A stretch of DNA of 58,568 nt, taken from contig JANWYI010000009.1 of assembly GCA_025055255.1 (NCBI GenBank), forward strand, positions 16,992-75,559, given 5' to 3'. The notes beneath the pieces are model-generated. The model was not told where the DNA came from and made no database searches. It worked only from the letters and a program-made list of their open reading frames with translations. Source of the DNA: Anaerolineae bacterium (GTDB lineage: Bacteria > Chloroflexota > Anaerolineae > Aggregatilineales > UBA2796). Of the stretch, positions 43,200 through 52,019 are shown in pieces; position 1 is the stretch's first letter, and every line of letters starts with the position of its first letter. The position numbers and the translations under genes were made by a program.

Positions 43200-43601
43200 A
43201 TGGTTTCTGATCCGATTGGCGATATGTTCACGCGCATTCGCAATGCGCTGCGCATTGGCGCGGCAACGATCACTATGCCTTCTTCCAAGCTGAAGGCAGG
43301 TATCGCTGAGATTTTGCTGCGCCAAGGCTACATCGAAGGCTATCAGGTCAGCGAAGGACCTAAGCCGGAGTTGACCATCACTTTGAAGTATCATGGCAAG
43401 CGCCGCCAACGCCGCCCTGCTATCACGCACATTGCGCGCGTCAGCCGTCCGAGCCGCCGCGTTTACGCAGGCAAGCGCGAGATTCCTTGGGTGCTGAGCG
43501 GCATGGGCATTGCGATTGTCACCACGCCGCAAGGCTTGATGACCGATGGTGAGGCGCGTCGGCGCGGCTTAGGTGGCGAAGTCATCGGCGTGGTGTGGTA
43601 G
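43200..43601 (+). CDS. rpsH: 30S ribosomal protein S8
   Basis: 133 residues from the ATG at 43200, preceded by GGAGGGA. A reading running back to 43074 overlaps rpsN and is not real. DPIGDMFTRIRNALRIGAAT and the VTTPQGLMTDGEARRRGLGG end are typical. S8 represses the spc operon in enterobacteria. Confidence 0.96.
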   Translation: MVSDPIGDMFTRIRNALRIGAATITMPSSKLKAGIAEILLRQGYIEGYQVSEGPKPELTITLKYHGKRRQRRPAITHIARVSRPSRRVYAGKREIPWVLSGMGIAIVTTPQGLMTDGEARRRGLGGEVIGVVW

Positions 43602-43632
43602 CGCCACAGGCACGCAGAAGGAGACGAACGAG

Positions 43633-44181
43633 ATGTCACGAATTGGAAGGCAGCCTGTCACTATTCCGCCGAAGGTAGAGGTGACGCTCGGAGCGGACAA
43701 CCAGTTGACCGTGAAAGGTCCGAAAGGGCAACTGACCATGCAGGTACATCCGCTCATGAAAGTCAGGAAGGAAGACGGCAAGCTGATTGTAGAGCGTCCG
43801 AATGACGAGCGTCAAACGCGCGCGCTGCACGGGATGACGCGTGCCTTGGTGCAAAACATGGTGATAGGTGTCAGCACGGGCTATCGGCGTACCTTGCAGC
43901 TGGAAGGCACGGGCTACCGCGTTGAGATGAAAGGCAAGAACTTGGTCGTCTATGTGGGCTACTCGCATCCGATTGAAGTAGCGCCGCCGCCGGGCATCAG
44001 CTTCACAGTCGAGGAGCGCGGCGTTATGTTCCACATTGACGGCATTGACAAGCAACTAGTTGGGCAAGTCGCGGCTAACATCCGCGCGTTGCGTCCACCA
44101 GAGCCATATCACGGCAAAGGCATTCGCTACAAAGATGAGGTTATCCGCCGCAAGGCAGGCAAGGCAGGTAAGAGTAAGTAG
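43633..44181 (+). CDS. rplF: 50S ribosomal protein L6
   Basis: 182 residues. [20 protein letters not shown] and the [20 protein letters not shown] signature are conserved. The ATG at 43633 gives the family N terminus. Confidence 0.97.
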   Translation: MSRIGRQPVTIPPKVEVTLGADNQLTVKGPKGQLTMQVHPLMKVRKEDGKLIVERPNDERQTRALHGMTRALVQNMVIGVSTGYRRTLQLEGTGYRVEMKGKNLVVYVGYSHPIEVAPPPGISFTVEERGVMFHIDGIDKQLVGQVAANIRALRPPEPYHGKGIRYKDEVIRRKAGKAGKSK

Positions 44182-44183
44182 CT

Positions 44184-44561
44184 ATGGCAGACCGAGCTAA
44201 AGAGAAGCGCGAAGCGCGCCTGAGCCGCCACTTGCGCATACGTAAAAAGGTCAAAGGCACACCAGAGCGTCCGCGTTTGGTTGTTTATCGCAGCCTTGAG
44301 CACATCTATGCTCAGGTGATTGACGACACAATCGGACACACGCTTGTCTCCGCCTCGACCATTGATAGCGAGGTGCGTAAAATGTTGGCGGGCGCGAACA
44401 AGAAGAAAACAGAAGAGGCGCAAATCGTCGGGCGCGTGGTGGCAGAGCGTGCCAAGAATGCAGGTATTCGCAAGGTCGTTTTTGATCGCGGCGGTCGCAA
44501 GTATCACGGACGGATCAAAGCGCTAGCTGATGCAGCGCGAGAGGCAGGGCTGGAGTTCTAA
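44184..44561 (+). CDS. rplR: 50S ribosomal protein L18
   Basis: 125 residues, a 5S rRNA binder. [20 protein letters not shown] and [20 protein letters not shown] are typical. 2 bp after rplF and contiguous with rpsE. Confidence 0.97.
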   Translation: MADRAKEKREARLSRHLRIRKKVKGTPERPRLVVYRSLEHIYAQVIDDTIGHTLVSASTIDSEVRKMLAGANKKKTEEAQIVGRVVAERAKNAGIRKVVFDRGGRKYHGRIKALADAAREAGLEF

Positions 44562-45173
44562 ATGACTAACAGAGGCGAACGTAACGAACGCACACCACGT
44601 CCGGAGCGGAGCAGCGGCGAGCGGAGTGAACGCCGTGCGCGCCGTGAGCGCCGTGAACGTGAGGAAGAGCGTGAAGAGCTGGAAGAGCGCGTGGTGGACA
44701 TCAGCCGCGTTGCTAAAGTGGTGAAAGGTGGACGCCGCTTCGCTTTCCGCACAGTGGTGATCGTCGGCGACAAGAAAGGTCGCGTAGGACTAGGGATCGG
44801 CAAGTCGCGCGGCGTGCCTGACTCAATCCGCAAAGGCACGGAGCAAGCGCGCAAGCGAATGGTCAAGATTGAGCTGGCAGGCACGACCATTCCGCACCAA
44901 GTGGTAGCGCGTCATGGCGGCGCGCAAGTGATGCTGCGTCCCGCCTCGCCGGGTACAGGCGTGATCGCTGGCGGCAGTGTGCGCGCCGTGCTAGAAGCGG
45001 TAGGCGTCCGCGATGTGTTGACCAAGTCGCAAGGTAGCAATAACTTGCTGAATGTAGCGCTTGCTACGCTCAAGGCGCTCAAGCAGCTCAAGAGCGTCGA
45101 AGAGGTTGCCCGTATTCGCGGCATGAGTGTTGAGGAAGTGCAGCCGTTCTGGTTGCGCCGCCGCACGGAGTGA
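44562..45173 (+). CDS. rpsE: 30S ribosomal protein S5
   Basis: 203 residues. A roughly 45-residue Arg/Glu-rich extension precedes the normal double-stranded-RNA-binding domain ([20 protein letters not shown]) and the C-terminal fold. The ATG directly follows the rplR stop. Confidence 0.96.
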   Translation: MTNRGERNERTPRPERSSGERSERRARRERREREEEREELEERVVDISRVAKVVKGGRRFAFRTVVIVGDKKGRVGLGIGKSRGVPDSIRKGTEQARKRMVKIELAGTTIPHQVVARHGGAQVMLRPASPGTGVIAGGSVRAVLEAVGVRDVLTKSQGSNNLLNVALATLKALKQLKSVEEVARIRGMSVEEVQPFWLRRRTE

Positions 45174-45179
45174 GCAGAC

Positions 45180-45377
45180 ATGAGTGAGGCGAAGAAGACT
45201 AGGAAGCTGCGCGTCACACTGGTCAAGAGTCCGATTGGCGCACAGGAACGTCACAAGTTGACCGTCAAAGCGCTCGGTCTCAAGCGCCTGCACATGACGG
45301 TTGAACATCCCGACAATCCTTCCGTGCGCGGCATGATCGAGAAAGTGGCGCACTTGGTCAAAGTAGAGGAAGTTTAG
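45180..45377 (+). CDS. rpmD: 50S ribosomal protein L30
   Basis: 65 residues. [20 protein letters not shown] and [20 protein letters not shown] identify the short bacterial L30. 1 bp before rplO. Confidence 0.96.
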   Translation: MSEAKKTRKLRVTLVKSPIGAQERHKLTVKALGLKRLHMTVEHPDNPSVRGMIEKVAHLVKVEEV

Positions 45378-45378
45378 C

Positions 45379-45897
45379 ATGAAACTGCACGATCTGAAGC
45401 CTGACAAGGGCGCGCACAAGCGCAAGCGTCGTGTTGGGCGTGGTATCTCAGCTGGGCAAGGCAAGACAGCAGGACGCGGCACAAAAGGTCAGGCGGCGCG
45501 TCCGGGCGGCGTGAAGGCGCCGTACTTTGAAGGCGGTCAGCTGCCGTTCGTGCGCCGCTTGCCGTTCAAGCGCGGCTTCACCAACTTGTTCAAGATTTAC
45601 TACCAAGAGGTCAATCTTGAGGCAGTGGCGCGCGCTTTTCCGCAAGGCGGCACGGTCACGCCGAGCAAGCTGCTCGAAGCGGGCTTGATTGACACGCTTG
45701 AGAAACCAGTGGTCATTCTAGGCGTGGGCGAGCTGACCGCCAAGACCGATATCAAGGCGCATCGTTTCTCCAAGAGCGCACGCGCTAAGATTGAGGCAGT
45801 CGGTGGCACAGTTAGCCAGATGCCGCTTTTGCTGCGCGGCGCACGCGCTACTATCAAGCTGTTGCCCAAAGCGCGCCGACCGAAGTATGAAGAATAA
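45379..45897 (+). CDS. rplO: 50S ribosomal protein L15
   Basis: 172 residues. KLHDLKPDKGAHKRKRRVGR and GFEGGQ-like YFEGGQLPFVRRLP are typical. Somewhat longer than the common 145-150 residues. Confidence 0.96.
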   Translation: MKLHDLKPDKGAHKRKRRVGRGISAGQGKTAGRGTKGQAARPGGVKAPYFEGGQLPFVRRLPFKRGFTNLFKIYYQEVNLEAVARAFPQGGTVTPSKLLEAGLIDTLEKPVVILGVGELTAKTDIKAHRFSKSARAKIEAVGGTVSQMPLLLRGARATIKLLPKARRPKYEE

Positions 45898-45901
45898 TGG
45901 C

Positions 45902-45921
45902 AGGCACGGTGTGCCGTGCCT
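45902..45921 (+). promoter_or_regulatory. Hairpin between rplO and secY
   Basis: An 8-bp perfect stem (45902-45909 with 45914-45921) with a 4-nt loop, in the 62-bp gap. Confidence 0.45.
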
Positions 45922-45959
45922 CGCCTGATCTTTAGCATTCTGATTCAGAGGATATTCCC

Positions 45960-47285
45960 ATGCAGTTGTTTGATGCAGTTCGCAATGCCGTTCGGCTGCC
46001 CGACTTACGCAACAAGATTCTGTTCACCATCTTCATTTTGATGATCTACCAGTTTGCCACGCATATCCCTGTGCCGGGCGTCAACCGTGAGGCGTTGCGC
46101 GGCTTGCTGGATAAAGGCGCCGGCGCAGGCTTCATTCAAGTCCTGAACTTGCTCTCTGGCGGCGCCGTCACGAACTTCAGCATCCTGGCAAACGGCGTCT
46201 ACCCGTTCATCACAGCACAGATCATCCTGCAGCTGCTCACAGGCGTCATTCCGCGCCTAGAGCAGATCGCCAAGGAGCCGGGCGGGCGCGAGAAAATCAA
46301 CCAGTACACTTACTACTTGGCAATCCCAATGGCGCTTCTGCAGTCGGTCGGGCAGATCAACATCATGCAGAGCTTCACAAGCGAGCCGATCATTCCTAAC
46401 TACGTCGACAATCCCTTGCTGACTGTGCAAGTGTTGGCGACCATGACAGCTGGCACGATGTTCGCCATCTGGCTAGGCAATCTAATCACAGAGGAAGGCA
46501 TCGGCAACGGCATCTCGATGATCATCTTCGGCGGCATTGTGGCACAGGCGCCGCGCAACTTGGGCATCCTGCTGGGCGATGAAGAGTGGTGGCTCTTCAA
46601 CATTGTCGCCTTCATTGTGCTGACCGTCATCACTGTGATTGCTATCGTGATCATTCAGGAAGGCGCACGGCGCATTCCTGTGCAATACGGCAAGCGTGTG
46701 CGCGGTCAGAGGCAGTATGGTGGCGGCTCGACGTACATTCCGCTCAAAGTGAACGCTGTTGGCATGATCCCGCTGATCTTCGCTCAGGCAGTGGTGACCT
46801 TTCCAGCGGTTATTGGCGGCATTTTCTTCGCCAACACGCCGTTTGGCAACTGGCTGCGCGATACGTTCGGCACACGCAGCGGTTTCTGGTACTGGTTCTT
46901 CGAGTTTCTGCTGGTAGTCGGCTTCACCTACTTTTACACTGACATTATGATCCAGCAACAGAACCTTGCTGAGAACCTGCAGCGGCAAGGCGGCTTTATT
47001 CCCGGCATTCGTCCTGGCAAGCGCACACAGGAGTACATTACGCGCGTGACGCGCCGTATCACTTTTGCTGGCGCCATGTTCTTGGGCATTGCAGCGGTCA
47101 CACCAGGCTTGATGATCATTGTTGACTATCTGCTAACAGGGCGCACTGACGTCACGCGCGGCAGTAATCCGGCGCTTGTGATTGGCTCAGCCGGCTTGAT
47201 CATCGTGGTCGGCGTGGTAGTGGACACGATGCGCCAGCTGGAGTCGCAGCTTGTCATGCGCAACTACGAAGGTTTCATGCGCTAG
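45960..47285 (+). CDS. secY: Protein translocase subunit SecY
   Basis: 441 residues with about ten membrane helices. It is the pore of the Sec translocon. LLSGGAVTNFSILANGVYPF, the QYGKRVRGQRQYGGGSTYIP cytoplasmic loop and GFIPGIRPGKRTQEYI are characteristic. Confidence 0.97.
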   Translation: MQLFDAVRNAVRLPDLRNKILFTIFILMIYQFATHIPVPGVNREALRGLLDKGAGAGFIQVLNLLSGGAVTNFSILANGVYPFITAQIILQLLTGVIPRLEQIAKEPGGREKINQYTYYLAIPMALLQSVGQINIMQSFTSEPIIPNYVDNPLLTVQVLATMTAGTMFAIWLGNLITEEGIGNGISMIIFGGIVAQAPRNLGILLGDEEWWLFNIVAFIVLTVITVIAIVIIQEGARRIPVQYGKRVRGQRQYGGGSTYIPLKVNAVGMIPLIFAQAVVTFPAVIGGIFFANTPFGNWLRDTFGTRSGFWYWFFEFLLVVGFTYFYTDIMIQQQNLAENLQRQGGFIPGIRPGKRTQEYITRVTRRITFAGAMFLGIAAVTPGLMIIVDYLLTGRTDVTRGSNPALVIGSAGLIIVVGVVVDTMRQLESQLVMRNYEGFMR

Positions 47286-47297
47286 GGCATTCTCTGC

Positions 47298-47963
47298 ATG
47301 GCTACTTACATCGTTTTGATGGGAATGCAAGGCGCAGGCAAGGGTACGCAGGCGGCTATCCTCTCTAAAAAACTTGGCTTGCCGCACATCACAACTGGTG
47401 GCTTGTTCCGCGCAATGGAAGGGCAAGACACTGAGCTTGCCCGCGAAATTCAGGCGATCATGAAGCGCGGCGAGCTAGTGCCTGACCACATAACGATTGA
47501 GGTGGTGCGTCAGCGCCTTGCCGCGCCTGATGCAGCCAATGGCGCCATCTTTGACGGCTTTCCGCGCACCTTGCCGCAGGCACAGGCCCTTGACGCACTT
47601 CTGGCAGAGCTGAACGGGAAAGTGTCACTAGTGCCGCTGCTTGTGCTGGATCGGCAAGAGGCAATTGAGCGTATCGCAGCGCGCTGGGAATGCACACTCG
47701 ATCCGACGCACGTTTACAATCTGCGCACTAATCCGCCCAAAGTGGCAGGCATCTGCGACATTGACGGCGCACTGTTGCGTCAACGTCCTGATGACACGCC
47801 TGAGGCAGCTGCTAAGCGGATTGACACATTTTTTGAGAAAACAGCGCCGCTTCTGGACTACTACCGTGCGCGCAGCGTCGTCCGCGAAGTGGACGCCGCG
47901 CAGAGCATTGAGGCAGTCTCCGAGTCGCTCTTCAGGTTGATCGAGGCAGCTCAAGGCGCATGA
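47298..47963 (+). CDS. adk: Adenylate kinase
   Basis: 221 residues. It interconverts AMP, ADP and ATP. The P-loop is MGMQGAGKGTQ, and the NMP-binding DGFPRTLPQAQALD and the LID are present. The LID has Cys132-x2-Asp135 and Cys153-x2-Asp156, so the zinc site common in this position (usually C-x2-C and C-x2-C/D) has one Cys replaced by Asp. It overlaps map by 4 bp. Confidence 0.94.
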   Translation: MATYIVLMGMQGAGKGTQAAILSKKLGLPHITTGGLFRAMEGQDTELAREIQAIMKRGELVPDHITIEVVRQRLAAPDAANGAIFDGFPRTLPQAQALDALLAELNGKVSLVPLLVLDRQEAIERIAARWECTLDPTHVYNLRTNPPKVAGICDIDGALLRQRPDDTPEAAAKRIDTFFEKTAPLLDYYRARSVVREVDAAQSIEAVSESLFRLIEAAQGA

Positions 47964-48742
47964 TTCGGCTCAAAACAGTGGAGGAAATCTTGATCATGCG
48001 CGCTGCAGGGCGGATCGTGGCAGCGGCGCACGCAGAGGCGCGCGCGATTGTCAAGCCGGGCGTTACAACAGCGCAAATCAACGAAGTGATCGAGCGCACC
48101 ATTCGCAAGCACGGCGCCATTCCGACTTTTATCGGCTATCCGCCTAACAGCCCGCATCCATTTCCTGCTGCTGCCACTGTGTCCATTAATCATGAGCTAG
48201 TTCACGGCATTCCTAGTCCGCATCGCGTGCTGAAAGAAGGCGACATTGTCAGCATTGACTGCGCAGCGACCTACAAAGGCTTTGTGGCAGATGGTGGCTT
48301 CACAATGGGTGTCGGCAAAATCTCACCTGAGGCACAGCGCCTGATCGAGATCGGCGAGGAAGCGCTGCGCATTGGCATTCAACACGCCGTGCTGGGCAAC
48401 GAGACGCGCGATATCGCTATAGCCATTCAGACCTATGTGGAAAAGCAAGGCTGCAGCGTGATCCGCGAGTACACAGGGCATGGCGTCGGACGCACCATGC
48501 ATGAAGAGCCGCAAGTGCCGAATTGGTGGCCGCGCGGGCGCAAACAGCGCGCTTGGCGCAGCTATCCACTGCAGGTCGGCATGACTTTTGCCTTGGAGCC
48601 GATGATCAGTCTAGGCAGTCCGAAGACAAAGGTACTGGATGATCATTGGACAGTAGTGATGGCAGATGGCTCGCTTTGCACGTGGACAGAACACACCATT
48701 GCCGTGACCGACGGCGAGCCGCTCATTTTGACTCTGCCCTAA
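47960..48742 (+). CDS. map: Methionine aminopeptidase, type I
   Basis: 260 residues. It removes the initiator Met from nascent chains. Metal ligands can be placed: Asp in DIVSIDCAA, Asp in FVADGGFTM, His in GHGVGRTMHEEP, Glu in FALEPMI and Glu in WTEHTIAVTDGEP. The infA and rpmJ genes that often follow map are absent; rpsM starts 66 bp later. Confidence 0.96.
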   Translation: MIRLKTVEEILIMRAAGRIVAAAHAEARAIVKPGVTTAQINEVIERTIRKHGAIPTFIGYPPNSPHPFPAAATVSINHELVHGIPSPHRVLKEGDIVSIDCAATYKGFVADGGFTMGVGKISPEAQRLIEIGEEALRIGIQHAVLGNETRDIAIAIQTYVEKQGCSVIREYTGHGVGRTMHEEPQVPNWWPRGRKQRAWRSYPLQVGMTFALEPMISLGSPKTKVLDDHWTVVMADGSLCTWTEHTIAVTDGEPLILTLP

Positions 48743-48808
48743 GCGCGTTAAGTGTGAGAAAATAGCATCATTTGTTCAGTTCGCACATCTAGTCAAGCAG
48801 GAGTTGAT

Positions 48809-49195
48809 ATGGCACGTATCGAAGGTGTGGACTTGCCGCGCGACAAGCGCGTTGAAGTTGCGCTCACCTACATCTACGGCATTGGCAGACCGCGCAGCAA
48901 GGAAATTTTGGAGGCGACCAAGATCGATCCAAATAAACGCGTGCGCGACCTGACCGAAGGCGAGATCACGTTGCTGCGCGATGCGATCAGCAACTATCGC
49001 GTGGAAGGCGAGTTGCGCCGCGAGGTGCAGCTCAACATCAAGCGCCTGATCGAGATCGGCTGCTATCGCGGTTTGCGCCATCGCCGCAACTTGCCTGTGC
49101 GCGGTCAACGCACACGGACGAACGCGCGCACCAAGCGCGGTCCGAAGAAGACCGTGGCAGGGCGTGGGCGTCGGCGCGGTGCAAAGAAGAAGTAA
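48809..49195 (+). CDS. rpsM: 30S ribosomal protein S13
   Basis: 128 residues. [40 protein letters not shown] and the basic tail are typical. CAGGAG precedes the ATG. Confidence 0.97.
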   Translation: MARIEGVDLPRDKRVEVALTYIYGIGRPRSKEILEATKIDPNKRVRDLTEGEITLLRDAISNYRVEGELRREVQLNIKRLIEIGCYRGLRHRRNLPVRGQRTRTNARTKRGPKKTVAGRGRRRGAKKK

Positions 49196-49199
49196 GGCA

Positions 49200-49251
49200 C
49201 AGAATGGCGCGCCAGCAGCAAATCGTGCCTATACAAGGCGCAGCCATTCTG
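49200..49251 (+). terminator. Long hairpin between rpsM and rpsK
   Basis: CAGAATGGC (49200-49208) pairs with 49243-49251 and GCGCC (49209-49213) with 49237-49241. This gives 14 bp with one bulged A around a 23-nt loop. It lies 4 nt after the rpsM stop. There is no T run. Confidence 0.55.
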
Positions 49252-49258
49252 CTACAAT
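49230..49258 (+). promoter_or_regulatory. Possible internal promoter before rpsK
   Basis: TATACA (49230-49235), 17-bp spacer, TACAAT (49253-49258), 48 bp before the rpsK start. The -35 is a partial match. Confidence 0.4.
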
Positions 49259-49306
49259 CAGCTACTGCGCAAGTGCTATGCCGATGTAGGACACGGAGTG
49301 GGAGTT

Positions 49307-49723
49307 ATGGGAAAATCGAGCGGCGCAGCGCCACGTCGCGGCGCGCGGCGCGCCACAGTGAAGAAGGTCAAACGCAACATCCCTTACGGACAGGCGCACA
49401 TTCACGCCACGTTCAATAACACGATTGTCTCAATCACTGATCAGCAGGGCAACGTGATCTGCTGGGCAAGCGCTGGCACCTCAGGCTTCAAAGGCAGCCG
49501 CAAGAGCACACCATATGCAGCGCGTATGGCGGCTCAGCAAGCCAGCGACGCTGCTAAAGAGCATGGGATGCAAGAGGTAGACATTTTCGTCAAAGGTCCG
49601 GGGCCCGGACGTGAGTCGGCGATTCGCGCCATTCAATCGAGCGGTTTGCGCGTGCGCTCCATCTCGGATGTGACGCCTATCCCGCACAACGGCGTGCGTC
49701 CGCCTAAAAAGCGCCGTGTTTAA
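49307..49723 (+). CDS. rpsK: 30S ribosomal protein S11
   Basis: 138 residues from the ATG at 49307, which has GGAGTG 6 nt upstream; the GTG at 49298 sits inside that site. [19 protein letters not shown] and the [10 protein letters not shown] end are diagnostic. Confidence 0.97.
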   Translation: MGKSSGAAPRRGARRATVKKVKRNIPYGQAHIHATFNNTIVSITDQQGNVICWASAGTSGFKGSRKSTPYAARMAAQQASDAAKEHGMQEVDIFVKGPGPGRESAIRAIQSSGLRVRSISDVTPIPHNGVRPPKKRRV

Positions 49724-49763
49724 GCTCAAGCTATCTGTTCATTGTCTCAAATTCAGGTGTAAA

Positions 49764-49788
49764 CACACAAGTGTGTGGAGGAAGCCTC
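49764..49788 (+). promoter_or_regulatory. Hairpins around the rpsD ribosome site
   Basis: CACAC/GTGTG (49764-49768 with 49773-49777) abuts the GGAGG site (49777-49781). GAGG can also pair with CCTC just downstream. Both could mask the site; S4 is a known translational autorepressor in other bacteria. Confidence 0.35.
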
Positions 49789-49794
49789 TAACTT

Positions 49795-50445
49795 ATGGCA
49801 CGATACACTGGTCCAGTCTGTAAACTGTGTCGCCGTGAAGGCGAAAAGCTGTTTTTGAAGGGCGCGCGCTGCACGTCGCCCAAGTGCGCTGTTGAGCGGC
49901 GCGGCTATCCGCCCGGACAGCACGGCAAGGAAGCCTCGTTCCGTCGTGGACGTACTTCGGATTACAATGCGCAATTGCGCGAAAAGCAGAAGGCGCGCCG
50001 CATTTACGGCATCATGGAGCGCCAATTCCGCCGCTATTTTGCGGAAGCCTCACGCCGTCTCGGTCCAACAGGCAGCAACTTATTGGTGCTGCTGGAAACG
50101 CGCCTTGATAACGTGATCTATCGGCTCGGTCTGGCAGACTCGCGCGCGCACGCGCGGCAACTGGTCAGTCATGGTCATTTTGACGTGAACGGCATACCGA
50201 CCAACATTGCTTCTTACGGCTTGAAGCCGGGCGATGAAATCACGGTTCACGGCAGCAGCCGCAACTTGCGCTATTTCCGCGAGATTCGCGCCTACATGGA
50301 ACAGCGCGATCGCATGCCTGATTGGCTCTCAATGGAATTTCACGGCGACGGCACATTCACAGCCCGACTAGAGCGCCTGCCTGAGCGCAGTGAGCTGCAA
50401 GTGCCTTTGAACGAACAGTTGATCGTTGAGTACTACTCACGTTAA
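49795..50445 (+). CDS. rpsD: 30S ribosomal protein S4
   Basis: 216 residues. A zinc-binding N terminus (CKLC ... CTSPKC) is followed by the S4 RNA-binding domain (LLETRLDNVIYRLGLADSRA). It is a primary 16S binder. Confidence 0.97.
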   Translation: MARYTGPVCKLCRREGEKLFLKGARCTSPKCAVERRGYPPGQHGKEASFRRGRTSDYNAQLREKQKARRIYGIMERQFRRYFAEASRRLGPTGSNLLVLLETRLDNVIYRLGLADSRAHARQLVSHGHFDVNGIPTNIASYGLKPGDEITVHGSSRNLRYFREIRAYMEQRDRMPDWLSMEFHGDGTFTARLERLPERSELQVPLNEQLIVEYYSR

Positions 50446-50464
50446 GCCTGTCGCCAATGTAGTT

Positions 50465-50493
50465 AGGCGAGCCGTGCGTGTGGCGGCTCGCCT
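50465..50493 (+). promoter_or_regulatory. Hairpin between rpsD and rpoA
   Basis: A 10-bp perfect stem (50465-50474 with 50484-50493) with a 9-nt loop, 3 nt before the GAGGAGG site of rpoA. Confidence 0.5.
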
Positions 50494-50507
50494 GACGAGG
50501 AGGAACT

Positions 50508-51506
50508 GTGACCACGAATCCGATGGTGTTGCCCAAAATCGAAAGCGACGCGAGTTCGCGCAACTATGGGCGCTTCATCATCAGCCCATTGGAAAGCGGC
50601 TATGGAGTCACGCTTGGGAACGCGCTGCGCCGCGTGTTGCTCTCATCCTTGCCCGGCGCGGCTGTCACCTCGATCAGCATGTCGGGCGTCGCGCACGAGT
50701 TTTCAGCTGTGCCGCACGTGCGCGAAGACATGATGCAGATCATCTTAAACGTCAAACAGCTGCGCGTACGACTAAACGGGATTCAAACAGCACGTTTGCG
50801 TCTTGATGTGCGTGGCGAAGGTACAGTCACAGCAGGCGATATCATCTATCCGCCTGAAGTGGAGGTGATCAATCCTGATCTGTACCTGTTCACAGTTGAT
50901 TCGAGCAACGCACACCTTGAGATGGAGATCAACGTCGCTACAGGGCGCGGCTACAGCCCTGCAGAGGAGCGCGGACGCTTGCCCATTGGCGAGTTGCCCG
51001 TAGACGCTATCTTCAGCCCGATCAAGCGCGTCAACTTCGATGTTGATCGGGCGCGCGTCGGTCAACGCACCAACTACGATAAGCTCATTCTGGAAATCTG
51101 GACAGACGGCACAGTCCGTCCCGGCGAGGCGATGAGCCAAGCAGCTCAGCTGTTGATCGATCACTTGCGCATCATCGCCGGCGTGGACGTTGATCGCTTG
51201 CCAGCAGTTATGGCTGAGACCGAGCGCGTGAGCGAGAGCAAACCGTGGGATGGAGAGCGCTACAACACGCCTATCGAGGTGCTAGACCTGAGCGTGCGCG
51301 TTTTCAACTCGCTCAAGCGCACAGGCATCACAACAGTTGGCGAAGTGCTGGAGATGCTAGATCGCGGCACAGACGCGATGCTGGCGATCCGCAACTTCGG
51401 CGAAAAATCTCTGGATGAGCTGGTGCAGCGGCTGCGCGAAAAGCAGTTCCTTCCACCTGATCATCAGATTTTTACCTCATCTAGCAGCGAGTCGTCGTCG
51501 CGCTAA
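50508..51506 (+). CDS. rpoA: DNA-directed RNA polymerase subunit alpha
   Basis: 332 residues. The N-terminal dimerisation domain (LESGYGVTLGNALRRVLLSS) and the C-terminal helix-hairpin domain (IRNFGEKSLDELVQRLREK) are complete. The start is GTG with GAGGAGG 4 nt upstream. Confidence 0.97.
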   Translation: MTTNPMVLPKIESDASSRNYGRFIISPLESGYGVTLGNALRRVLLSSLPGAAVTSISMSGVAHEFSAVPHVREDMMQIILNVKQLRVRLNGIQTARLRLDVRGEGTVTAGDIIYPPEVEVINPDLYLFTVDSSNAHLEMEINVATGRGYSPAEERGRLPIGELPVDAIFSPIKRVNFDVDRARVGQRTNYDKLILEIWTDGTVRPGEAMSQAAQLLIDHLRIIAGVDVDRLPAVMAETERVSESKPWDGERYNTPIEVLDLSVRVFNSLKRTGITTVGEVLEMLDRGTDAMLAIRNFGEKSLDELVQRLREKQFLPPDHQIFTSSSSESSSR

Positions 51507-51524
51507 GCGCATACGGAGGAAAGC

Positions 51525-52004
51525 ATGCGACATCGCATTGACGGCAAGAAACTTGGGCGCAATCTCGGTCAGCGCAACGCGCTGCGCCGCACTTTGCTCA
51601 CCCAGCTATTCAAACATGAACGTATCAAGACTACACGCGCCAAAGCGCAGGCGATCCGTGCCGAAGCTGAGCGCATGATCACTAAAGCAAAGCGTGGCTT
51701 AGCTCATTCTGATCCTGCTTACGGCATTTTTGTGCGGCGACTGTTGGCTGGTCGCCTTGATAGCAAGGCAGTGGTCAAGAAAATCTTTGATGAGTTGGCG
51801 CCGCGCTACGCTGAGCGTCCTGGCGGTTACACGCGCATGTATCGGCTTGGACTGCGCAAAGGCGACGCTGCCGAGATGGTCATTCTAGAGCTAGTTGACC
51901 GTCCGAAAGAGCAGAAGGGCGATGCAAAGGCACAGCGTGGCTTGCTCGGACGCCTGCGCCGCAATCGTCCTGCTGTGAAGCCGAAGGCAGAAGGCGAAAA
52001 GTAA
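51525..52004 (+). CDS. rplQ: 50S ribosomal protein L17
   Basis: 159 residues. MRHRIDGKKLGRNLGQRNAL and YAERPGGYTRMYRLGLRKGD are diagnostic. A basic C-terminal extension is present. Confidence 0.97.
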   Translation: MRHRIDGKKLGRNLGQRNALRRTLLTQLFKHERIKTTRAKAQAIRAEAERMITKAKRGLAHSDPAYGIFVRRLLAGRLDSKAVVKKIFDELAPRYAERPGGYTRMYRLGLRKGDAAEMVILELVDRPKEQKGDAKAQRGLLGRLRRNRPAVKPKAEGEK

Positions 52005-52019
52005 AGCTGTGAGTCTGTC

